Assembly: GCF_026153205.1 (NCBI RefSeq)
Contig: NZ_JAPFBW010000012.1
Location: forward strand, 124,001-188,000
Length of the DNA stretch: 64,000 nucleotides
Origin: Aquabacterium sp. A7-Y
GTDB taxonomy: Bacteria > Pseudomonadota > Gammaproteobacteria > Burkholderiales > Burkholderiaceae_C
Reading direction: 5' to 3'
A program made the position numbers and the translations under genes. How positions within the stretch are numbered: position 1 is the stretch's first letter; the number at the start of each line of letters is the position of its first letter. Shown here in pieces: positions 1 through 9,962 of the stretch. The notes under the pieces were generated by a model. The model did not search any database, was not told the DNA's origin, and was given only the letters and a program-made list of their open reading frames with translations.

Positions 1-179
1 CGCGGGTACTCCAGCGTGCGGCTGCCGTCCTCGTCGTCGTAGATCGCCTCGGGCTTGCCGAACTGCGCACGCACGTCGGCCTCGGTGGCAACGCCTTCCT
101 CCAGCTGGGCCACGCGCTCGCGATCACACCCCGCCAGCAAGGCCAGCCCGGCCGCCAGGCCGACCAGAAACAAACGCAT
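1..179 (-). CDS. SmpA/OmlA (BamE-like) lipoprotein, 3' end outside window
   Basis: The N-terminal 59 residues are visible; the gene runs off the left edge. The start codon at 177-179 is preceded by a G-rich Shine-Dalgarno stretch. Residues 1-17 form a lipoprotein signal peptide ending in a lipobox (L-A-G-C, Cys18). The following stretch (VAQLEEGVATEADVRAQFGKP) has the helix and 'V...FGKP' turn of the SmpA/OmlA/BamE fold. BamE-like lipoproteins sit at the outer membrane and many assist beta-barrel assembly. This copy could be a paralogue rather than BamE itself, because the diagnostic C-terminal half is missing. It is divergent from the DUF3460 gene. Confidence 0.65.
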   Translation of the reverse strand, partial: MRLFLVGLAAGLALLAGCDRERVAQLEEGVATEADVRAQFGKPEAIYDDEDGSRTLEYP

Positions 180-332
180 CGCCGTCCCCCGGTAAAATCG
201 CTGGCGCCATTTCACCACCTCGCGCACCCCGAATGTGCGTGAAGCTGAAACCCGACTGAGGCCGGCCCCGACAGGCCGCCCTGTCGACCGTCCCCATGCC
301 CTGATAGCCGCGGTGCCGCACCGCCTCCGACC

Positions 333-542
333 ATGCCGCTGTTCTGGAAACCCTACAAGTCCGAAATCACCTCCTTCATCGAGGAGTTGAAGGCCAAAAA
401 CCCGCAACTGGAGACGCAGCAGCGTGAAGGCCGTTCGCTGCTCTGGGACCGCAACCTGGACCGCCAGGCCCAGTCCGAGTACGAGGCCGGCCGCGTCCCG
501 CAGCAGCCCTATGTCTACCAGACCAAGGCGAGCACCGACTGA
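333..542 (+). CDS. DUF3460 family small protein
   Basis: A 69-residue soluble, charged protein beginning MPLFWKPYKSEIT, which matches the DUF3460 family of short Burkholderiales proteins. It has no signal peptide or membrane segment; the middle (residues 20-50) is rich in Glu, Arg and Gln and probably helical. It lies 55 bp upstream of scpA on the same strand, the usual place for this family, so co-transcription with scpA is likely. Function is unknown; the link to chromosome condensation rests only on position. Confidence 0.8.
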   Translation: MPLFWKPYKSEITSFIEELKAKNPQLETQQREGRSLLWDRNLDRQAQSEYEAGRVPQQPYVYQTKASTD

Positions 543-597
543 CCGCGACCCCGGCGAACGACCTTCGCGTCCCCCCTCCATTGCGGACTGATCCATC

Positions 598-1452
598 GTG
601 AACGACGAGGCGGTGCTGTCCCCGGCGCCCGACGAAGGGCGCGTCCAGGCGCCCGAGCCCGAAGTGGTCGACCACGTCGCGGTGGCCCGCCTGTACGGCT
701 CGCCGCTGTTCCAGCTGCCGCAGGACCTCTACATCCCGCCGGACGCGCTGGAGGTGTTTCTCGAAGCCTTCGAAGGCCCGCTGGACCTGCTGCTCTACCT
801 GATCCGCAAGCAGAACTTCAACATCCTCGACATCCCGCTGGCCGACGTCACGCGCCAGTACCTGAGTTACGTCGAGCAGATCCGCAGCACCAACCTGGAG
901 CTGGCGTCGGAATACCTGCTGATGGCCGCGATGCTGATCGAGATCAAGTCGCGCATGCTGCTGCCGCCGAAAAAGACCGAGGAAGGCCAGGAACCCGAGG
1001 ACCCGCGGGCCGAGCTGGTGCGCCGGCTGCTCGAATATGAGCAGATCAAGCTGGCCGCGGCCGGGCTGGACCGGCTGCCGGTGCTGGGGCGCGATTTCCT
1101 GCGTGGCCAGGTGTACATCGAGCAGGCGCTCAAGCCGCGTTTCCCCGACGTGTCCCTCGACGAGCTGCGCGAGGCCTGGCAGGACATCCTCAAGCGCGCC
1201 AAGCTGACCCAGCACCACAAGATCACCCGCGAGGAGCTGTCCGTGCGCGAACACATGAGCATGCTGCTGCGCACCTTGCAGGGTCGCCGCTTCATCGAGT
1301 TCCAGGACCTGTTCGACCCCTCCCGCGGCGCCCAGGTGTTGGTGGTCACCTTCATCGCGATGCTGGAGCTGGCGCGTGAACGCCTGCTCGAAGTGACCCA
1401 GGCCGAGGCCTTCGCACCCATCTACGTGCGGCTGTCCTACCAGCCGGCTTGA
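598..1452 (+). CDS. scpA: Segregation and condensation protein A
   Basis: ScpA is the kleisin subunit of the bacterial SMC condensin complex, which organises and segregates the nucleoid. The 284-residue protein starts at GTG 598. After a variable 50-residue N-terminus it has the family signature 'EAFEGPLDLLLYLIRKQNFNILDI' near residues 56-80, an acidic linker around residues 122-137 (KKTEEGQEPEDPRAEL), and the C-terminal winged-helix region (EELSVREHMSMLL...). Length is normal. The usual partner scpB is not in the window; downstream genes are panB and panC, 117 bp away with their own likely promoter. Confidence 0.95.
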   Translation: MNDEAVLSPAPDEGRVQAPEPEVVDHVAVARLYGSPLFQLPQDLYIPPDALEVFLEAFEGPLDLLLYLIRKQNFNILDIPLADVTRQYLSYVEQIRSTNLELASEYLLMAAMLIEIKSRMLLPPKKTEEGQEPEDPRAELVRRLLEYEQIKLAAAGLDRLPVLGRDFLRGQVYIEQALKPRFPDVSLDELREAWQDILKRAKLTQHHKITREELSVREHMSMLLRTLQGRRFIEFQDLFDPSRGAQVLVVTFIAMLELARERLLEVTQAEAFAPIYVRLSYQPA

Positions 1453-1508
1453 ACGCCCGGCCACCCCTGACAACTAGACGCACGGTTCTAGCCCGCGATT
1501 TGTGCGCT

Positions 1509-1538
1509 GCGACATGCGCGCGCGCAGCTCGCTAGAAT
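1509..1538 (+). promoter_or_regulatory. Candidate sigma70 promoter for panBC
   Basis: TAGAAT at 1533-1538 is a good -10 element, and GCGACA at 1509-1514 is a partial -35 with an 18-bp spacer. It lies 31 bp before panB in the only sizeable gap of this cluster. The gap also holds a CTAGA-N8-TCTAG inverted repeat (1474-1491). Prediction by eye only. Confidence 0.35.
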
Positions 1539-1569
1539 CCGCCCACTTTGTCACGAAGCGAGCCTCAGG

Positions 1570-3259
<1,690 letters not shown>

Positions 3260-3269
3260 GCCCTCGGGT

Positions 3270-4283
<1,014 letters not shown>

Positions 4284-4408
4284 TAGCTCCTTTACGATGA
4301 ATGGCCGGCGTCCGCGCGCCGCCCGGGTTCACCGTCTTTTCAGCAAGCGATGTACCGCCCGCCCTGCAGGAGGGGCACCGCCCGTACCCGGCCAGCGAGG
4401 TGCACCTC

Positions 4409-5146
4409 ATGAGCGATTTCCGCTTTTATGCAGAGCTGAACGACTTCCTTCCACTTCCGCGGCGCGGCCGCAGCTTCACGCATGCCGTGGCGCCTCACGA
4501 AAGCCTGAAACACGCGATCGAGTCGCTGGGTGTGCCGCACACGGAAGTCGGCCTGGTGCTGCTCGACGGCGTGCCGGTGGGCCTGCAGCACCGCCCCCTC
4601 GGGGACGGCGGGCGCGTCGCCGTCTACCCGGCCTGGCAGACGTTGGGGCCGGTGCCGGCCGTCGGCCTGGCCGATGTGCCACCGCGGCGTTTCATCGCCG
4701 ACGCCCACCTGGGCCGGCTGGCGCGCTACCTGCGTTTCGCCGGCTACGACACGCTCTACCGCAACGACTGGCCGGATGCCGAGCTCGCTGCGCTGGCGCG
4801 GGCCGAGGACCGCACCGTGCTGACGCGCGACCGCGACCTGCTGATGCACCGCGACGTCGTGCACGGCTGCTACCTGCGGGCCATCGAGCCGCTCGAGCAG
4901 CTGCGCGAGCTGGTGGCACGGCTGCGGCTCGACGCCCGCGCGCCGCGGGCCAGCCGCTGCCTGCTGTGCAACACGCCGCTGGCGCCGGCCGCCAAGGAAG
5001 CCGTGGCCGACCGGCTGCTGCCACGCACCTTGGCCGACTTCGACGAGTTCTGGCGCTGCCCGGATTGCGAGCGCGTCTACTGGCGCGGCTTGCACTGGCA
5101 GCGCCTGCGGGCTGCCCTCGGGAAGCCGGCCGGCGGCGGCGCCTGA
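4409..5146 (+). CDS. Ubiquitin-like/Mut7-C RNase domain protein
   Basis: A 245-residue two-domain protein. The N-terminal ~85 residues (from MSDFRFYAELNDFLPL) match the ubiquitin-like Ub-Mut7C domain. The C-terminal part is the Mut7-C domain, a PIN-like nuclease fold with conserved acids (FIADAHLGRLARYLRFAGYDT; TRDRDLL) followed by a zinc ribbon with Cys pairs CLLC and CPDC. An RNase or RNA-decay role is inferred from domain homology; no substrate is known. The start at 4409 was chosen because the Ub-Mut7C domain begins there, although the frame is open 108 bp further upstream. Divergent from the SDR gene. Confidence 0.85.
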   Translation: MSDFRFYAELNDFLPLPRRGRSFTHAVAPHESLKHAIESLGVPHTEVGLVLLDGVPVGLQHRPLGDGGRVAVYPAWQTLGPVPAVGLADVPPRRFIADAHLGRLARYLRFAGYDTLYRNDWPDAELAALARAEDRTVLTRDRDLLMHRDVVHGCYLRAIEPLEQLRELVARLRLDARAPRASRCLLCNTPLAPAAKEAVADRLLPRTLADFDEFWRCPDCERVYWRGLHWQRLRAALGKPAGGGA

Positions 5147-5160
5147 AGCGCCGTCCCGGC

Positions 5161-5745
5161 TCAGTGACGGCGCAGCTCGAGGGCCTTCTTCAACAGCAGG
5201 CCGCCGGCCAGCAGGCCGCCGGCGGCCATCACCATCGTGGAGGCCGGCATGGCGCGCGCGGTGTTGCTGGCAATCTCGCCGGTGTGCGGCGCCGCGAGCT
5301 GCAGGCGGCGCTTGGTCATCTGTGCGCCCAGCTCGCCCAGGCGGTCCTTCAGCAGCCGCTCGGCGGCGGGCAGCAGCACGGTTTCCTCGTCCGCCACGTG
5401 GTGCATCACGTCGCGCATCAGCTGCTGGAAGGTGCTGTCGAAGGCGGCATCGCCGGGCTGCAGGCTGCGCAGCTCGCCGATCAGGCGGCGCATCTCGTCG
5501 TGCTCGGGTTTGCTCTTGGCAAGCACGGCCTCGTCGGTCGCCACGCTGCGCAGCGCCGGGTAGAAGATCTCTTCCTCGAGCTGGGCGTGGATCTCCAGCG
5601 CCAGGCAGACGGTGTTGACGATGGCCTGCTTCCTGTCGGCCGGGGTGTCGGCCGTGAAGCGGTGGAAGGTGGCCAGCACATGGGTGTGGTCCATGCGGAT
5701 CATCCGCGTGATGCTGGGCGAGAGCTTGTTCAGCATGGTGGTCAT
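5161..5745 (-). CDS. Hemerythrin HHE domain protein with C-terminal hydrophobic tail
   Basis: A 194-residue protein with two HHE repeats that form a four-helix bundle binding a diiron site. Likely ligands are H20, H53, E57, H82, H115/H116 and E120 (segments DHTHV, HAQLEEE, EHDEM, HHVADEE). Residues about 167-186 (MPASTMVMAAGGLLAGGLLL) form a short Gly-rich hydrophobic segment before a basic tail, suggesting weak membrane attachment, unusual for plain hemerythrins. Such proteins sense or buffer oxygen, NO or iron; which applies here is unknown. It is divergent from the YbaL-like antiporter and tail-to-tail with the Mut7-C gene. Confidence 0.88.
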   Translation of the reverse strand: MTTMLNKLSPSITRMIRMDHTHVLATFHRFTADTPADRKQAIVNTVCLALEIHAQLEEEIFYPALRSVATDEAVLAKSKPEHDEMRRLIGELRSLQPGDAAFDSTFQQLMRDVMHHVADEETVLLPAAERLLKDRLGELGAQMTKRRLQLAAPHTGEIASNTARAMPASTMVMAAGGLLAGGLLLKKALELRRH

Positions 5746-5858
5746 CGGGGGGCTCCTTGATGAAGTAAAGGTTGTGGGAGGAGGAGCCCTTGTTCAGCAA
5801 CCCGCGTTCCCCGCCCGGCTCCCCAGGACGCCGGGAACAGTGCTTGCTGCGCACCTGC

Positions 5859-7577
5859 ATGCCGCATTCCACCCCTCTTCTCGCCACCCTGGTAGGCGGC
5901 CTGTGCCTGGCCTTCCTGCTTGGAACGGTGGCCCAGCGCCTGCGCCTACCGCCGTTGGTCGGCTACCTGCTCGCCGGCGTCGCAGCCGGCCCCTTCACCC
6001 CCGGTTTCGTCGCCGATCAGGACATCGCCAACGAACTGGCCGAACTCGGCGTGATCCTGTTGATGTTCGGTGTCGGTCTGCACTTCTCGCTGCGCGACCT
6101 GCTGTCGGTGCGGCGCATTGCGATTCCCGGTGCGCTGGCGCAGATCGCGGCCGCCACCGCCATGGGCTGGGGCATCGGACGCTGGCTCGGCTGGTCGCAC
6201 GTGGCGGGCCTCGTGTTCGGGCTGTGCCTGTCGGTCGCCAGCACGGTGGTGCTGCTGCGTGCCCTGCAGGAGCGCGATCTGGTGGACAGCGATCGGGGCC
6301 ACATCGCAATCGGCTGGCTGGTGGTCGAAGATCTGGTGATGGTGCTGACCCTGGTGCTGCTGCCGGCGGCCACGCCGCTGCTGCTGCCCGGCGGATCGGC
6401 CGCCCAGCCCTCGACGGGCAGCCTGTTCATCACACTGGGACTGACCCTGGGCAAGGTCTCGGCCTTCGTGGCACTGATGCTGGTGGTGGGGCGCCGCTTC
6501 ATTCCCTGGCTGCTGGACCGCGTGGCCGAAAGCGGCTCCAAGGAGTTGTTCCGCCTGGCTGTGCTCGCCGTGGCCCTGGGCATCGCCTTCGGCGCGGCCT
6601 CGCTGTTCGGCGTGTCCTTCGCACTCGGCGCGTTTTTCGCAGGGATGGTGCTGGGCGAGTCGGAACTCAGCCACGAAGCGGCCGAGGAAACCGTGCCGCT
6701 GCGTGACGCCTTCGCGGTGCTGTTTTTTGTCTCGATCGGCATGCTGCTCGACCCGCGGGTGTTCGTGCGCGAGCCGCTCGCGGTGCTGGCGGTTTTCGCC
6801 GTCATCGTCGCCGGCAAGTCGCTGATCGCCTTTGCCATCGTCAAGGCCTTCCGGCATCCGACCACCACCGCGCTGACCATCTCGGCCAGCCTGGCCCAGA
6901 TCGGCGAGTTCTCCTTCATCCTGGGCGGCCTGGCCATCTCGCTGAAGCTGATGCCGGAGGACGCGCGCGACCTCATCCTGGCCGGTGCGATCCTGTCCAT
7001 CCTCTTCAACCCGCTGATCTTCGCCGCTTTGGCAGGCCTGGCCCGGCGCGCCGAGCGACGCTCGGGGGTGCAGGACTCGGAGGCCGCCGCCGACAACCCG
7101 GCGCGCAGCGGGCTGAGCGGCCACACCGTGCTGGTGGGCCACGGCCGGGTCGGCTCGCGCATCGCCCGTCGGCTGCGCGAGTCGGGCCACCCGCTGGTGG
7201 TGATCGAAGACCGCCTGGAGGTGGTGCGCGAGCTGCGCTCGCAAGGCTACGAAGTGCTGTGCGGCAACGGCGCCCGGCCCGCTTTGCTGGAGCAGGCCGG
7301 CATCGCCCGGGCCAGCCGGCTGGTGGTGGCGATCCCCAATGCCTTCGAGGCGGCGGAAGTGGTGCACAGCGCCCGACAGGCCCACGCCGGCCTGCGTGTC
7401 GTCGCCCGCGCGCACTCGGACAGCGGCGCACGCCATCTGCACGAGCACGGCGCCGACCGCGTCATCCTGGCCGAGGCCCAGCTGGCCCAGGAGATGGCCG
7501 AATGGGTCCTGGTGGAAGACGTGACCGGCCGCCTCACGCCGGCTTCGGGCGCAGCCCCCCGAGCACCAGCTGCATGA
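5859..7577 (+). CDS. YbaL/KefB-type cation:proton antiporter
   Basis: A 572-residue inner-membrane monovalent cation:proton antiporter of the CPA2 family. The N-terminal ~390 residues form about 12 membrane segments, starting 'LLATLVGGLCLAFLLGTVAQRLRLPPLVGYLLAG', with the family motif GVGLHFSL. The C-terminal part is a TrkA-N (RCK) regulatory domain, VLVGHGRVGSRIARRL with its GxGxxG-type turn, which binds a nucleotide. Length and pattern are closest to E. coli YbaL. The start at ATG 5859 places the first membrane helix at the N-terminus. The last 44 bp overlap the 3' end of the convergent TetR gene. Confidence 0.9.
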   Translation: MPHSTPLLATLVGGLCLAFLLGTVAQRLRLPPLVGYLLAGVAAGPFTPGFVADQDIANELAELGVILLMFGVGLHFSLRDLLSVRRIAIPGALAQIAAATAMGWGIGRWLGWSHVAGLVFGLCLSVASTVVLLRALQERDLVDSDRGHIAIGWLVVEDLVMVLTLVLLPAATPLLLPGGSAAQPSTGSLFITLGLTLGKVSAFVALMLVVGRRFIPWLLDRVAESGSKELFRLAVLAVALGIAFGAASLFGVSFALGAFFAGMVLGESELSHEAAEETVPLRDAFAVLFFVSIGMLLDPRVFVREPLAVLAVFAVIVAGKSLIAFAIVKAFRHPTTTALTISASLAQIGEFSFILGGLAISLKLMPEDARDLILAGAILSILFNPLIFAALAGLARRAERRSGVQDSEAAADNPARSGLSGHTVLVGHGRVGSRIARRLRESGHPLVVIEDRLEVVRELRSQGYEVLCGNGARPALLEQAGIARASRLVVAIPNAFEAAEVVHSARQAHAGLRVVARAHSDSGARHLHEHGADRVILAEAQLAQEMAEWVLVEDVTGRLTPASGAAPRAPAA

Positions 7578-8271
7578 TCAGCCGCTCGGCGGCGGCATAG
7601 TCCTTGTCTTCCAGCGCCGGCTTGCCCAACAGCAGCGCGAACTGCGGCGCGAGGTCGGCATAGGCCTGCGTGACCGACCAGATCACGAACATCAGGTGGG
7701 TGAAGTCGACCCGCCCGATGCGGCCCTGGCGGGCCCAGCGTTCGAAGGCCTTGACGTCGGCCTTCAGCGGCGGCCCCACCTGGGCTGCGATGGCGTCGCC
7801 GTAGCGCGGCGCACCGGCGATCACCTCCTTCGTGAAGACCTGCGAGCCACTCGGCCGTTCGCGCGAGAAGCGCATCTTGGCGCGGATGTAATCGCACAGC
7901 GCCGCCTCGGGATCCTCGCTGTCGGCGATCGCTCCCATGCCGTCCAGCCACCACGCCATCACGTCGTCGAGCACCCGTCGATAGAGCAGTTCCTTGCTGG
8001 GGAAGTAATAGAGCAAATTGTGGCGGCTGATGCCCAGCGCCGCACCGATGCTCTCGAGCGAGGCCCCTTCGAAACCGAACTGGGCGAACTGGCGCTCGGC
8101 CTCGCGCAGGATCTCCTGTTCCTTGCGCAGGCGTGAGGCGCGCGGAGGACGGGCTGCGGTCGGTTCGGTCGCCGCGACCTCGGATTCGGCCGTCGGGGCG
8201 GCCGCGGCGCGGCGGCGACGTGGTGCGGGCCGCTCGGTGCTGCCCGGCCGTCGGCGGATGGGAGTGCTCAT
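7534..8271 (-). CDS. TetR/RutR-type regulator of pyrimidine catabolism
   Basis: A 245-residue TetR-family repressor. A basic, disordered 45-residue N-terminus precedes the helix-turn-helix (about residues 55-95, 'ILREAERQFAQFGFEGASLESIGAALGISRHNLLYYF'). The C-terminal ligand domain resembles RutR, the E. coli repressor that releases DNA on binding uracil. It is divergent from the pyrimidine degradation operon and faces two RutR-like operator palindromes, so autoregulation and control of preTA-hyd genes are inferred. ATG 8271 fits the family length; the frame stays open further upstream but would run through the operators. Confidence 0.88.
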   Translation of the reverse strand: MSTPIRRRPGSTERPAPRRRRAAAAPTAESEVAATEPTAARPPRASRLRKEQEILREAERQFAQFGFEGASLESIGAALGISRHNLLYYFPSKELLYRRVLDDVMAWWLDGMGAIADSEDPEAALCDYIRAKMRFSRERPSGSQVFTKEVIAGAPRYGDAIAAQVGPPLKADVKAFERWARQGRIGRVDFTHLMFVIWSVTQAYADLAPQFALLLGKPALEDKDYAAAERLIMQLVLGGLRPKPA

Positions 8272-8335
8272 GCCGGCCATTGTCGCCGTCGCCGTGTCGG
8301 CGCGCCGTTGGCAAAGAACTTGCGTACCCGGGAAA

Positions 8336-8367
8336 TTACCAGGTGGTAAAACTTTACCAGCGAGTAA
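8336..8367. promoter_or_regulatory. Tandem RutR-like operators
   Basis: TTACCA-GG-TGGTAA at 8336-8349 is a perfect 14-bp palindrome. TTACCA-GC-GAGTAA at 8354-8367 is the same element with two mismatches in its right half. Their centres are 18 bp apart. The core ACCA-NN-TGGT is shared with the E. coli RutR site (TTGACCA-NN-TGGTCAA, from memory). Confidence 0.8.
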
Positions 8368-8432
8368 GTTTGGTGCAGCGTGCACCGCGCCGGTGGGCTC
8401 CCCGCCCTGCCGCGCTCCAAAGAAAGGCAGCG

Positions 8433-8531
8433 ATGAACGAGCCTGACGAGCGACCGATCCTGCCCGCCTCCTGCGGGGGCGACGCCCTTGCGGAGCTTCA
8501 CGGCGGCGCCCCGCCCCCGACACGCCGCTGA
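8433..8531 (+). CDS. Possible 32-residue leader ORF upstream of preT
   Basis: ATG 8433 follows an AAAGG sequence by 5 nt and opens a short frame (MNEPDERPILPASCGG...) that ends 43 bp before preT, just downstream of the tandem operators. The peptide is Pro- and Arg-rich with no recognisable domain. It may be a chance ORF in GC-rich DNA or a leader peptide affecting preT translation; nothing in the sequence decides between these. Confidence 0.25.
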   Translation: MNEPDERPILPASCGGDALAELHGGAPPPTRR

Positions 8532-8574
8532 GTCCGGCCCCCGCCGTTCCCCTCCCCACGACACGGAGCCCACG

Positions 8575-9936
8575 ATGGACATGCCCACCGCGCCCTTGGG
8601 CGTCGATGCGGCCGGCCTACTGGCCGGCCGGCTGAGCGCCGACGACTATCAGCGCAACTTCGCAGACGCCCACCCCCCGCTGACCCGGGCCCAGGCGGTG
8701 ATCGAGGCCGAACGCTGCTATTACTGCTATGACGCCCCCTGCACCGCCGCCTGCCCGACCGGCATCGACGTGCCCACCTTCATCCAGCGTATCGTCCAGG
8801 ACAACCTGCGCGGTGCGGCGCAGACCATCCTGGAGGCCAATGTGCTGGGCGGCCTGTGTGCCCGCGTGTGTCCGACCGAGATGCTCTGCGAGCAGGCCTG
8901 CGTGCGCAGCGTGCACGAGGGCAAGCCGGTGGAGATCGGCTTGCTGCAGCGGCATGCCACCGACGCCTATTTTGCGAACCCCGGCGCGCCGCTGTTCACC
9001 CGCGCGGCGCCGACCGGCCGGCGTGTCGCGGTGGTGGGGGCCGGCCCGGCCGGCCTGTCGGCAGCGCACCGGCTCGCGGTGCTGGGCCACGCGGTGGTGC
9101 TCTACGACGCGCGGCCGCGGCTGGGCGGGCTGAACGAATACGGCCTCGCGACCTACAAGACCACCGGAGGCTTCGCCCGCAAGGAGATCGAGTGGCTGCT
9201 GTCCATCGGCGGCATCGAGGTGCGCGCCGGACAGGCCTTGGGGCGCAATTTCACGCTGCAGGCGCTCGTCGAGAGCCACGACGCGGTCTTCCTGGGCCTC
9301 GGCCTGTCGGGCGTCAATGCGCTCGGGATCGCCGAGCCGGCCCTGGAGGGTGTGCGCGACGCCGTGGACTTCATCGCCGAGCTGCGCCAGGCGGCCCACC
9401 CGGCCGAGGTCGCGGTCGGCCGCCAGGTGGTGGTGATCGGCGGCGGCATGACCGCGGTGGACGCGGCAGTGCAGGCCCGCAAGCTGGGCGCGCGCGAGGT
9501 GCACATCGTCTACCGGCGCGGGCCCGCCGACATGGGAGCTTCGGCGTACGAGCAGCACTGGGCGCAGGGCAACGGCGTGCACATCCACCACTGGGCGACA
9601 CCGCGCGACCTCCTGACCGAGGACGGCCGGCTGCGTGGCGTGTGTTTCACCCGCACGCGCGCCGAAGGCGAGCGGCTCGGCGAGACCGGCGAGACCTTCG
9701 TGCTGCCGGCCGACATGGTGCTCAAAGCCATCGGGCAGCGCTGCGAAGCCGAGTGCGCCGCACCCGCGCTCGAGCTGCGTGCCGGCCGCATCCTGACCGA
9801 CGCCGAGGGCCGCACCTCGCTGGCCCGCGTGTGGGCTGGCGGCGATTGCCGCCACGGCGGCCGCGACCTGACGGTGGAAGCGGTCGAGCACGGCAAGCAG
9901 GCCGCCCTGTCGATCGACCGTGCGCTAAGCGCCTGA
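8575..9936 (+). CDS. preT: NAD-dependent dihydropyrimidine dehydrogenase, subunit PreT
   Basis: PreT is the flavin subunit of the bacterial enzyme that reduces uracil and thymine to 5,6-dihydro forms with NADH. The 453-residue protein has eight Cys in two groups (48, 51, 56, 60 and 95, 99, 105, 109) for [4Fe-4S] clusters, an FAD-binding GxGxxG motif near residues 151-165 (VAVVGAGPAGLSAAH), and a second nucleotide motif for NAD(H) near 285-296 (VVVIGGGMTAVD). It corresponds to the N-terminal half of mammalian dihydropyrimidine dehydrogenase. It is the first gene of the catabolic operon; preA follows after 26 bp. Confidence 0.95.
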   Translation: MDMPTAPLGVDAAGLLAGRLSADDYQRNFADAHPPLTRAQAVIEAERCYYCYDAPCTAACPTGIDVPTFIQRIVQDNLRGAAQTILEANVLGGLCARVCPTEMLCEQACVRSVHEGKPVEIGLLQRHATDAYFANPGAPLFTRAAPTGRRVAVVGAGPAGLSAAHRLAVLGHAVVLYDARPRLGGLNEYGLATYKTTGGFARKEIEWLLSIGGIEVRAGQALGRNFTLQALVESHDAVFLGLGLSGVNALGIAEPALEGVRDAVDFIAELRQAAHPAEVAVGRQVVVIGGGMTAVDAAVQARKLGAREVHIVYRRGPADMGASAYEQHWAQGNGVHIHHWATPRDLLTEDGRLRGVCFTRTRAEGERLGETGETFVLPADMVLKAIGQRCEAECAAPALELRAGRILTDAEGRTSLARVWAGGDCRHGGRDLTVEAVEHGKQAALSIDRALSA

Positions 9937-9962
9937 TACCCAGCCAACCCGAGGAGCCCGTC

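Larger units (their letters stand above)
8272..8574. other. Divergent control region between the TetR gene and preT
   Basis: A 303-bp gap with no full-size gene. It contains two RutR-like operators (8336-8367), a possible 32-codon leader ORF (8433-8531), and a purine-rich ribosome-binding stretch (ACACGGAG) just before preT. No convincing -35/-10 pair could be fixed by eye. Confidence 0.7.

Noticed and set aside
1474-1491. CTAGA-N8-TCTAG inverted repeat before panB as an operator
   Set aside because: Short arms and no known regulator; CTAG is rare but the evidence is too thin for a separate feature.
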